A stretch of 64,000 nucleotides of DNA from Bryobacterales bacterium (GTDB taxonomy: Bacteria; Acidobacteriota; Terriglobia; Bryobacterales; Bryobacteraceae): assembly GCA_003135055.1 (NCBI GenBank), contig PLDF01000219.1, forward strand, positions 47,219 through 111,218, read 5' to 3'. The position numbers and the translations under genes are program-made. Positions within the stretch are counted from its first letter, which is position 1, and the number at the start of each line of letters is the position of its first letter. Below the pieces are notes generated by a model that saw nothing but the letters and a program-made list of their open reading frames with translations, was not told the DNA's origin and ran no database searches. Positions 35,614-42,883 of this stretch are shown here, in pieces.

Positions 35614-35670
35614 TGCGCGCCCGAAAGAATCGACAGCCCGATCACCTGAACGTCTTCCAGCAGCGCCGCG
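35614..35670 (-). pseudogene. Displaced internal fragment of the mutase small-subunit gene
   Basis: All but one or two bases match 36505-36562 of the intact gene; the minus-strand translation contains [11 protein letters not shown]. The fragment abuts the upstream region of DUF433 module 1. This is the best-preserved of the three displaced pieces, so it is probably the youngest. Confidence 0.85.
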
Positions 35671-35702
35671 TTGCTCTCGCTCCCCCTAAAACACGGCAGA
35701 GC

Positions 35703-36032
35703 TTAAGCGAAGGGCATTGCAACTTCTGTGCAGCTAGCCGGCGTTGCCGCGTTCACCGCTGCGACGACTTGCGCAACGTGTGGTCTAATGAGAGTCCATC
35801 GCCCCTGACCCAACACCACGATAGCAATCTTGCGGCCCTTAAGATTCTGCCGATAGCGAGATTTTTGTCCGTGGTAACAAGTACTTCGAAGCCTGCCGCC
35901 TCGGCTTCGTTTAGCAACTCGCCGTTTTCCAATTTCTCCCATCCACGGGCGCGGGCCTCTGTGACCATGTGGCGATCGATTCGGAAAGCGGGCAAGCGTT
36001 CGCGGTGTCCCGTTATCGAAGAGAACCGACAT
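35703..36032 (-). pseudogene. DUF5615 PIN-like gene with compensated double frameshift (module 2)
   Basis: From ATG 36032 the frame begins MSVLFDNGTPRTLARFP and ends QNLKGRKIAIVVLGQGRWTLI...NAATPASCTEVAMPFA, both normal. The middle in this frame is nonsense (Arg-rich), while the adjacent frame gives the expected HMVTEARARGWEKLENGELLNEAEAAGFEVLVTTDKNL. Two opposite shifts, near 35990 and 35860, thus replace the catalytic core. The open frame hides the damage; the product is unlikely to work. Confidence 0.8.
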
Positions 36033-36268
36033 TACGGTAAGGAAGCTGGCGCTTCCGCGGTATGGGCGGCACATTGTAGGACGGCTTCAACCTGCTCACG
36101 AGTGACCCCAAATTCCTCGACCAGCTCGTCAACGGTCATGTCCTGAAGGTTCTCGAACACCGTCGAAACCGGCATGCGAGTGCCTCGGAAGAGCCATGCG
36201 CCGCTACGCTTGCCGGGGATGCTCTCCACAGCGGGGCATTGCGACCAGTCGAGAGTTGCTATTGCCAT
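36032..36268 (-). CDS. DUF433 antitoxin-like protein (module 2)
   Basis: A 78-residue protein from ATG 36268: LDWSQCPAVESIPGKRSGAWLFRGTRMPVSTVFENL, then MTVDELVEEFGVTREQVEAVLQCAAH, closely similar to module 1 at 35304. It is intact although its partner gene is broken; antitoxin genes often outlive their toxins. The upstream sequence (AACTGTACTCCTTCTCT) is shared with module 1, so the pair arose by a recent duplication. Confidence 0.85.
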   Translation of the reverse strand: MAIATLDWSQCPAVESIPGKRSGAWLFRGTRMPVSTVFENLQDMTVDELVEEFGVTREQVEAVLQCAAHTAEAPASLP

Positions 36269-36314
36269 AAACTGTACTCCTTCTCTGAGAGTACGCCAAA
36301 AGGTGAGGGAGAAA

Positions 36315-36707
36315 CTACGCCACCGCTCCCCGAATAAACGTCACAATCGCTTCCAGCGAAGCCCCCGGCTGAAACACCGCCGCCACGCCTTGCCGCTTCA
36401 ACTCCACGGCGTCCTCGTCGGGCACGATTCCGCCCACGATCACCTTCACGTCGCCCATATCCTTCTCGCGCAGCAGTTCCATCACCCGCGGCACAATGGC
36501 GTTGTGCGCGCCCGAAAGAATCGACAGCCCGATCACCTGAACGTCTTCCTGCAGCGCCGCGTTCACAATCATCTCCGGCGTCTGCCGCAGGCCCGTGTAG
36601 ATCACCTCCATGCCGGCATCGCGTAGCGCGCGCGCAATCACCTTGGCGCCGCGGTCGTGCCCGTCCAGGCCCGGCTTGGCCACTAGCACTCGAATGGGTC
36701 GGGACAT
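36315..36707 (-). CDS. Cobalamin-binding small subunit of a methylmalonyl-CoA-mutase-family enzyme
   Basis: A 130-residue stand-alone B12-binding domain from ATG 36707 ([20 protein letters not shown]). The DGHDRG box contains the His that ligates cobalt from below; SILSGAH and [11 protein letters not shown] are the further loop motifs for the dimethylbenzimidazole tail. It partners with the large subunit encoded 34 bp upstream on the same strand. An open frame reaches to 36815, but that part overlaps the large-subunit gene. Parts of this gene are found displaced at 32611 and 35614. Confidence 0.93.
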   Translation of the reverse strand: MSRPIRVLVAKPGLDGHDRGAKVIARALRDAGMEVIYTGLRQTPEMIVNAALQEDVQVIGLSILSGAHNAIVPRVMELLREKDMGDVKVIVGGIVPDEDAVELKRQGVAAVFQPGASLEAIVTFIRGAVA

Positions 36708-36741
36708 GTTTTCTATCGGCTGGGGTTCATATTTGCCATCT

Positions 36742-38352
36742 TCAAAGCCGCGACGTTTCCGTGTAAGCGCCGAACACCGAGCGGAGCGCGTCGCAGATCT
36801 CGCCCAGCGTCGCATAGGCCTTCACCGCATCCAGAATGTAAGGCATGGTGTTTTCCGGCCTGATGTTTCCTGGCTTAGTGTTTCCGGTACCCTCAGCCGC
36901 TCGCTGTAGCGCATCGAGCGACTTCCGCACCCGGCCATTGTCGCGCCGCTCGCGCAGCCGCGCCAGCTTCTCCTCCTGATGCCGCCCGGCCGATTCCCCA
37001 ATCTGCAACAACTCGATCGGCTGGTCCTCCGATCGGAATTTGTTCACGCCCACAATGGTCCGCTCACCCGATTCCACCTCGCATTGATACCGGTAGCTGG
37101 CCGCGGCGATCTCCGATTGCGGATATCCCGACTCGATCGCCGGGATCATGCCGCCCATCGCATCGATGCGCCGGATATACGCGTTGGCAGCCTGCTCCGT
37201 CTCGAGTGTGAGCTTTTCCAGAAAGTAGCTGCCGCCCAGCGGATCGGGCGTATTCGTCACGCCGCATTCGTATGCCAGCACCTGTTGCGTGCGCAGCGCG
37301 ATGGTGACCGCGTGCTCGCCCGGCAGCGCGTAGGCTTCGTCGAGCGAATTCGTATGCAGCGATTGCGCCCCGCCCAGCACCGCCGCCAGCGCCTGGATGG
37401 CCGTCCGCACCACATTGTTATACGGCTGCTGCCAGGTCAGCGAGCATCCCGCCGTCTGCGCATGGAATCGCAGCTTCATGCTGCGCTCGCTCTTGGCGCC
37501 GTAACGGTCGCGCATGGCTTCGGCCCAGATCTTGCGCGCGGCGCGGTACTTCGCGATCTCTTCGAAGAAATCGCTGTGCGCGTTGAAGAAGAAGCTCAGG
37601 CGCGGCGCGAACTCGTCGATATCGAGGCCCCGCTCGATCGCCCAATCCACGTACTCCATCCCATCCCGCAGCGTGAACGCGAGCTCCTGCACCGCCGTCG
37701 AGCCGGCCTCGCGGATGTGGTACCCGCTAATCGAAATCGGGTTAAATCTTGGCGTATGGCGCGCGCCGAATTCGATGGTATCCGTCACCAGCCGCATGGA
37801 TGGCCTGGGCGGAAAGATGAACTCCTTCTGCGCGATGTACTCTTTCAGAATGTCGTTCTGCAGCGTGCCCGAAACGCGCGCCCAGTCGACGCCCTGCTGT
37901 TCCGCAACCGCAAGATACATGGCCCACAACACGGACGCCGGCGAGTTGATGGTCATCGATACCGTCACCTCGCCCAGCGGAATGCCGCGCAAGAGAATCT
38001 CCATGTCTTCAAGCGACGAGACCGACGCGCCGCACTTCCCCACTTCGCCTTCGCTCATGGCGTGATCGGCGTCGTATCCCATCAGCGTCGGCAGGTCGAA
38101 CGCCACCGAGAGGCCGGTCTGCCCTTGCGCCAGCAGGTAATGGTAGCGGCTATTGGTCTCCTCAGGCGTGGCGAAGCCGGAAAACTGCCGCATGGTCCAC
38201 AGCTTGCCGCGATACATGTCGCGGTGGATGCCGCGCGTGTACGGAAACTCGCCCGGCTCGCCGATGTCGAGTGCGCCGGCATCTTCCGGCCCATACAGCG
38301 GCTCGATAGGAACCCCTGAAATTGTCGTAAACTGGCGTTCGGCGACTTTCAT
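36742..38352 (-). CDS. B12-dependent acyl-CoA mutase large subunit (isobutyryl-CoA-mutase-like)
   Basis: A 536-residue catalytic (TIM-barrel) subunit without a fused B12 domain. It shows [53 protein letters not shown] and [10 protein letters not shown], as in the methylmalonyl-CoA mutase superfamily. Aligned on the catalytic His212 (His244 in Propionibacterium MCM), the residues at MCM Tyr89 and Arg207 are Phe57 and Gln175. That pair is known from isobutyryl-CoA mutase and lacks the Arg that binds the methylmalonyl carboxylate. It therefore probably interconverts isobutyryl- and n-butyryl-CoA or a related substrate, not methylmalonyl-CoA. It forms an operon with the B12 subunit. Confidence 0.92.
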   Translation of the reverse strand: MKVAERQFTTISGVPIEPLYGPEDAGALDIGEPGEFPYTRGIHRDMYRGKLWTMRQFSGFATPEETNSRYHYLLAQGQTGLSVAFDLPTLMGYDADHAMSEGEVGKCGASVSSLEDMEILLRGIPLGEVTVSMTINSPASVLWAMYLAVAEQQGVDWARVSGTLQNDILKEYIAQKEFIFPPRPSMRLVTDTIEFGARHTPRFNPISISGYHIREAGSTAVQELAFTLRDGMEYVDWAIERGLDIDEFAPRLSFFFNAHSDFFEEIAKYRAARKIWAEAMRDRYGAKSERSMKLRFHAQTAGCSLTWQQPYNNVVRTAIQALAAVLGGAQSLHTNSLDEAYALPGEHAVTIALRTQQVLAYECGVTNTPDPLGGSYFLEKLTLETEQAANAYIRRIDAMGGMIPAIESGYPQSEIAAASYRYQCEVESGERTIVGVNKFRSEDQPIELLQIGESAGRHQEEKLARLRERRDNGRVRKSLDALQRAAEGTGNTKPGNIRPENTMPYILDAVKAYATLGEICDALRSVFGAYTETSRL

Positions 38353-38423
38353 TTAGTACCTATCATCTCAAACCCGGCAGCGGCGGAGGTTTATCGGCGC
38401 GGCGCCCTTCGCCAACCGTCGCG

Positions 38424-39491
38424 TCACTTTGGGTAGGGCGGCTCCATTCGCTGCTCGCCCATGAGGCAACAAAAAAAAACGTCTTCGAACGCCAAGTGCA
38501 CCAGGCGAGGCCAAGCCTCCAACTCATCGAGTCTCACGATGGGACCGGCGGACGGCTTGAGTGTCCGGGCAACCAGCACAGCGTAATAGATTTGAAGTTC
38601 GGTATGAGCGTAGTGCGCCCGAAGCGCCGGAACCATCAACTCCAGAGCCTTGCCAGTTTTCAGTTCGGTATCAACCAGCAGAATGCGTGGCATGCCAGAA
38701 CCCTGTCCCTCGATAAGCGGGTATAGGCACTGGTCCAGCACGATTCGCCGTCCAGTATAGTGGCCTTTATGACACAGGAAGCCGCTGGGCCGGCGGTGAA
38801 GATTGAGCGCCATGGCGATTGCCAATCCACCTTCATTGATCCCAAAATAGGCATCGAACTCCAGATTAAATTTGTGGCCTAGGATCTGGTGCTCCAGTTT
38901 CGAGATCGCCCACCCCCAGGTTTCCCACGATAGCTTCAGGTTGGGCTTCCCCTGATCGCGGAGCAGCGGGTATAGCGTTACAGTACGTTTAGACCCGTTG
39001 TAGTCCAATTCCGTTGGAAAACCTGGCCCCGTCTGGATTCGCCCGGGTTGGAGTCCGCTCAACTCTTCTTCGCAATTGGGACCCGGCTGAATATTTAGGA
39101 TTGCGCAGAGAAAACGGCGAGCTGGGCCCGGATGCAGTGGCGGCAGCCAATAAAGTGCCGGCTTCCGGTTGTAAGGTGCAGGTACGGTTCGAAAGTCGAC
39201 ATCGGGGAGTAATAAGGTCACAAAGTGACACTTCCGCTCCCTATCTCGGCCATCGGCGTATTCCGCTTCGAGTTGTTGAGTTGACCCGAGCCCGGTCGCG
39301 CCGACGACCAGTAAGAAGGTACACGACTCATCAATCTCCTTCCGCAAGCCTGATCTCAGCGTATCTGCGGGCGCGATGTTGCCTTCATCGAAGAACACAG
39401 TTAGTCTTGATTCGCGCAGATAGCGGACGATGGGCTTTATCTTTGCGAAATCCTGCTGATTGTGACTCACGAATACGTGGTACACCATCAT
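38424..39491 (-). CDS. TIR domain fused to a phosphoribosyltransferase-like domain
   Basis: A 355-residue protein from ATG 39491. Residues 3-115 are a TIR domain: YHVFVSHNQQDFAKIKP (strand A and first helix), LTVFFDEGNIAPADTLRSGLRKEID, then LVVGATGLGSTQQLEAE, where Glu75 or Glu77 would be the NADase glutamate. After a linker (about 115-165), residues about 168-355 look like a type I phosphoribosyltransferase: FGINEGGLAIAM (218-227, pyrophosphate loop) and ILLVDTELKTGKA (270-282, PRPP loop with Asp274 and Thr279-Gly280). The start overlaps the stop of the phosphatase gene (ATGA). An antiphage or nucleotide-signalling role is inferred. Confidence 0.85.
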   Translation of the reverse strand: MMVYHVFVSHNQQDFAKIKPIVRYLRESRLTVFFDEGNIAPADTLRSGLRKEIDESCTFLLVVGATGLGSTQQLEAEYADGRDRERKCHFVTLLLPDVDFRTVPAPYNRKPALYWLPPLHPGPARRFLCAILNIQPGPNCEEELSGLQPGRIQTGPGFPTELDYNGSKRTVTLYPLLRDQGKPNLKLSWETWGWAISKLEHQILGHKFNLEFDAYFGINEGGLAIAMALNLHRRPSGFLCHKGHYTGRRIVLDQCLYPLIEGQGSGMPRILLVDTELKTGKALELMVPALRAHYAHTELQIYYAVLVARTLKPSAGPIVRLDELEAWPRLVHLAFEDVFFCCLMGEQRMEPPYPK

Positions 39492-40351
39492 GATCTCTCC
39501 AAGATCCGGACCTGGCTCCGCAGGGCCGACAGCACCCCTGGGCAGCCAACAATAAGAGCCGGGGTTTTGGAACCTCCGCTCAGGATGTCGGTAGTTGTTA
39601 CCATCTCTCCAGCACCGAGGTCGCGAATTTCGAACCCCCAGGCTTCGGCCAGCGCCAGCCCTGCCGCCACATCCCATACCGCATAACGCGTGATAACAAC
39701 GGCGGCAGGGTCGATAGTGCCTTCAAGGAGAAGAGCCAAGTGGGCCGCCGTCGCCCCGAACGACCGGCATTTCCCTTGATAGGCGGACAGATCCAGGATG
39801 CGGTGGGTATTCGAGCTGACATAGACGTAGCTGTCTTCGAGTCTCCATTGAGCTGGCTGAGCCACGACACGGTCAACGAGCTGTATCCGCGGCCCGTCGT
39901 CTCGAATAGACACCTCATAGCGTCTCGACGACGAGCCTTCAAATGACGCCGCACACCATCGGCCCATCGCCGGAAGGTGAATGATAGCCAAAAGCGGCCG
40001 GTTTTCCGCATCGATGACGGCGAGGGAAATCGCAAACAAGTTCAACCCCCGCGCGTACGCTGCCGTGCCGTCAATTGGGTCTAGAATGATGCGAGGCTGA
40101 TGCTCCGATATCAAACCCAAACTCCGCTCCCCGGGAACATCCTCTTCACCAATGAACCGATAGTTCGGAAATACGTCGCTCAGATGATCTTGGAGAGACC
40201 TCTGGGTTTCCAAGTCGAGGTGTGTAATGAAGGTTCCATCCTCTTTCAACTTCCACTGGAACCGGACGTCGGGCTGTTTCTCTACCAGGCGCAGGCCCGC
40301 CAGGTAGATGCCCGACACAGCGGCTAGAATCTTTGATTCTGTCACCTGCAT
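39488..40351 (-). CDS. Inositol-monophosphatase-superfamily phosphatase
   Basis: A 287-residue IMPase/CysQ-fold protein from ATG 40351, preceded by AGAGGTG. The metal-binding motifs are intact: GEED (68-71), DPIDGTAAYARG (91-102) and YAVWDVAAGLALAEAWG near residue 245. Members remove phosphates from inositol phosphates, 3-prime-phosphoadenosine phosphate or sugar phosphates with Mg. The gene is translationally coupled (ATGA) to the TIR-PRTase gene, so its substrate is likely linked to that protein, possibly a phosphorylated nucleotide or its product. A phosphohexomutase gene lies 82 bp upstream on the same strand. Whether it is housekeeping CysQ or part of the TIR system cannot be decided from sequence alone. 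Confidence 0.9.
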   Translation of the reverse strand: MQVTESKILAAVSGIYLAGLRLVEKQPDVRFQWKLKEDGTFITHLDLETQRSLQDHLSDVFPNYRFIGEEDVPGERSLGLISEHQPRIILDPIDGTAAYARGLNLFAISLAVIDAENRPLLAIIHLPAMGRWCAASFEGSSSRRYEVSIRDDGPRIQLVDRVVAQPAQWRLEDSYVYVSSNTHRILDLSAYQGKCRSFGATAAHLALLLEGTIDPAAVVITRYAVWDVAAGLALAEAWGFEIRDLGAGEMVTTTDILSGGSKTPALIVGCPGVLSALRSQVRILERS

Positions 40352-40433
40352 GCGTCACACCTCTTTGCACACCTCTGCCAACGCTTGCTCCGGCGCCGGC
40401 AACTTCCGCGGCTTGCCACGCTTGCAGCTAGCG

Positions 40434-42659
40434 CTAAACCACCCAGTCCACCGGCGTCCGCGCCCCCGCAACCGCCTGCTTCAGAGTCCGGAGCGTCTCC
40501 CGCTCCTCAGCGCTCGCCACCTCGTGGCTTAGCTCATTGAACAGCGCGTCCAGCGTGGCCGCCGTCGGGCCAAGCGGGTCCGACCCGCCGCCGTATGGTT
40601 TCAGGCGTTCGCGCAACCACTCGATCTGCTCGGTTTCGGTCTGGCCGCCTAACTTGCCGAGCGCCGCGACCAGATCGCCGCGGAAGGTCTTATCGAAGTC
40701 CGCTTTCAAATCCAAATCCAGATAGTCGGGAAGCAGGTGCGCGTTGGCCGAAAGGCGGATATCGATCCTCCCGATGCAATCGTCAAGCACCTTCTCGGCC
40801 AGTCTGCGCGCGAATGCAGCCGCACCCGGCCGGTCCAGGACGCCGGGAATCTTCGCGCCCTCCACATCCACGTAGATCTTGGCTTTCGGCTCCGTGCCGC
40901 TGGGGCGCACCACGATCTGCGCCTGCTCCAGTTCGAACACCAGAAAGTTGCGCGACAGCCGATCCGTTTCGCTCAGTATCGGGCCGTGCTCGGGTGAAAG
41001 CAAATCGCGCCAACGCAGCACGGGCATGCCGCCGAACTCTTGCGGCGGTTGCTCACGGAGCGAAAGCATCATCCTCTCCAACAGCTTCGCGCCGCGGATG
41101 CCGCGCATTACCATGCTCCTCGACAGGTTCTGATAGTTGCCGCATGCCATGGCAAGGGCGTCCAGGTACTCGGGCAGGCGGCGCCCTTCCATCCGCAATT
41201 GCGAAACCAACTCGCACAGCACCAGAGCGCCGCCGGCCGCGTCTTTGTCGCGAATCAGCGGGGTCAGCAAAACTCCGTGGCTCTCCTCGCCCGCCAGGAC
41301 CAGATCGTCGGCCGAGGCCACGACGCCTTCGAACCGTCCCTCGCGCTCCAGTGAGAGCAGCACGTTGGCTATATACTTGAAACCCACCAGCAGGTCCGGC
41401 ACGATGGCGCAGCCGGATTGCCGGGCGATATTCTGCAACATCCGCGTGGTCACCAGCGTCTTGATCAGAACTCCGGAACGCTTTGGCCCGCGCTCACCAT
41501 CCATCACCAGGTAATAGGCCAGAATGCAGGCGATCTCGTTTCCGTTCAGGTACCGCCACCGGCCGGCGGCATCGCGCGCGAAAACGCCGATGCGGTCGGC
41601 GTCGGGGTCGCTGCAGAGGACCAGATCCGCGTTCACCTCTCGCGCAAGGCCCAGCGCGGGACTCGCCGCTTCCGGCACTTCGGGGTTCGGAAGGCGTAAT
41701 GGAACGGCCGCGAAGGTGCCGTCAAAGTTGGCCTGCGGCTCGTATAACCGCACATCGTAACCGGCCTCCCGCAGCACGTCTCCCACAGTTCGGTTTCCGG
41801 TGCCGCACAGGGGCGTATAAACGATCGTAGCCGAGCGGGGATTCCGGGAACGCAGCGCCAGGCTGGCCCCTAAGTAAGCGGAATGCAGTTCCCCGGGCAT
41901 CGGACGAATCTTCCCATCGGCCACCGCGTCCGCAAATTCCACCCTCTTGATCTCCGTAACCTCGCCCATGAAGGAGGTCATTTTCTGGTCCGTCGGCGGG
42001 ATGTCCTGCGCCCCCTGTTCGTTGAAGAATTTGAACCCGTTGTCGTCCGGGTGATTGTGCGAAGCGCTCACGTTGATTCCGCCCAGAGCCTTAAGGTCTC
42101 TTATGGCGAAAGATAATTCCGGCGTGGAAAGGTATTCCGTCTCTGAGGAGAGGCCTGGCACATACACTTCGAAGCCGTTACGGGCGTAAATCTCGCAAGC
42201 GCTCCGAGCCAGTGCGCGCGACGTTAGCCCGAGCAGCGGATTGTCGCGCCCGAGGAATTCATACGTCCCGGAGATGTCGGCGAAGATGCGCGTGTCGAAC
42301 GCAACCACGATCGTGCGCGAAGCCGCGTCTGGGACTGTCTCCCGCAGGTAATCGCAGTGGCCCTGGACCGACATGGCAACCGTGATCTGGTTGATCCGGT
42401 TCGGGCCGAATCCGATCCGCCCACGGCGCCCGCCGGTTCCGAAAGGAACCAGCTGGTAGAACGAATCGAGCAGCAGATCGCTCTTCCCCTGCGTGATGTG
42501 AGCCAGAATCGAATCGCGTTGCGTTTGATAAATCGGCTCCGTGAGCCAGGCATCGAGGAAGCCGACGGCGCGGTCCGCGACCACTGGATCGGGCGACGCT
42601 GCCGTGAGCCGGCGAGTGGCCTCCTGACGAAGATCGTTCCAGTTCGCGAGTGTCTGCAA
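40434..42659 (-). CDS. Phosphohexomutase (phosphoglucomutase/phosphomannomutase family)
   Basis: A 741-residue alpha-D-phosphohexomutase. The phosphoserine loop is INVSASHNHPDDNG, the metal loop CSDPDADRIGVF, the sugar-binding loop LAGEESHGV and the phosphate-binding loop VRPSGTEPKAK; all are intact. The enzyme moves phosphate between C1 and C6 of hexose phosphates. It is longer than usual (about 450-580 residues): roughly 150 extra C-terminal residues (after about 590) form a charged helical extension of unknown role. It is on the same strand as, and 82 bp from, the IMPase gene. Confidence 0.93.
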   Translation of the reverse strand: MQTLANWNDLRQEATRRLTAASPDPVVADRAVGFLDAWLTEPIYQTQRDSILAHITQGKSDLLLDSFYQLVPFGTGGRRGRIGFGPNRINQITVAMSVQGHCDYLRETVPDAASRTIVVAFDTRIFADISGTYEFLGRDNPLLGLTSRALARSACEIYARNGFEVYVPGLSSETEYLSTPELSFAIRDLKALGGINVSASHNHPDDNGFKFFNEQGAQDIPPTDQKMTSFMGEVTEIKRVEFADAVADGKIRPMPGELHSAYLGASLALRSRNPRSATIVYTPLCGTGNRTVGDVLREAGYDVRLYEPQANFDGTFAAVPLRLPNPEVPEAASPALGLAREVNADLVLCSDPDADRIGVFARDAAGRWRYLNGNEIACILAYYLVMDGERGPKRSGVLIKTLVTTRMLQNIARQSGCAIVPDLLVGFKYIANVLLSLEREGRFEGVVASADDLVLAGEESHGVLLTPLIRDKDAAGGALVLCELVSQLRMEGRRLPEYLDALAMACGNYQNLSRSMVMRGIRGAKLLERMMLSLREQPPQEFGGMPVLRWRDLLSPEHGPILSETDRLSRNFLVFELEQAQIVVRPSGTEPKAKIYVDVEGAKIPGVLDRPGAAAFARRLAEKVLDDCIGRIDIRLSANAHLLPDYLDLDLKADFDKTFRGDLVAALGKLGGQTETEQIEWLRERLKPYGGGSDPLGPTAATLDALFNELSHEVASAEERETLRTLKQAVAGARTPVDWVV

Positions 42660-42883
42660 TGAATTTACCTCATCAGTTTCGCGTGCCCGTTACCGCCTCG
42701 CGGTTTCAGACACGCCGTCTTCCGCGGGGAGCGGCAACCGAAGATCTGGCCCGTACCTACGCCAGTATAACTCCATGTACCCTCCGCACTATGGTTATGC
42801 TTCGGGCAATCTTTACCGTTTGGCGTCTACCCGCGGGTGTCCGTCCCGCCGCGCCGCGCCGCCCTGAAGGCCGACGCGGTTCC

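Noticed and set aside
35580..35645. N-terminal extension of DUF433 module 1 ([11 protein letters not shown]...)
   Set aside because: It is derived from the mutase small-subunit gene, not from the DUF433 family.
36979..38319. Long open frame on the plus strand opposite the mutase gene
   Set aside because: It mirrors a strongly supported gene; the Arg/His-rich composition and lack of motifs are typical of antisense frames in GC-rich DNA.
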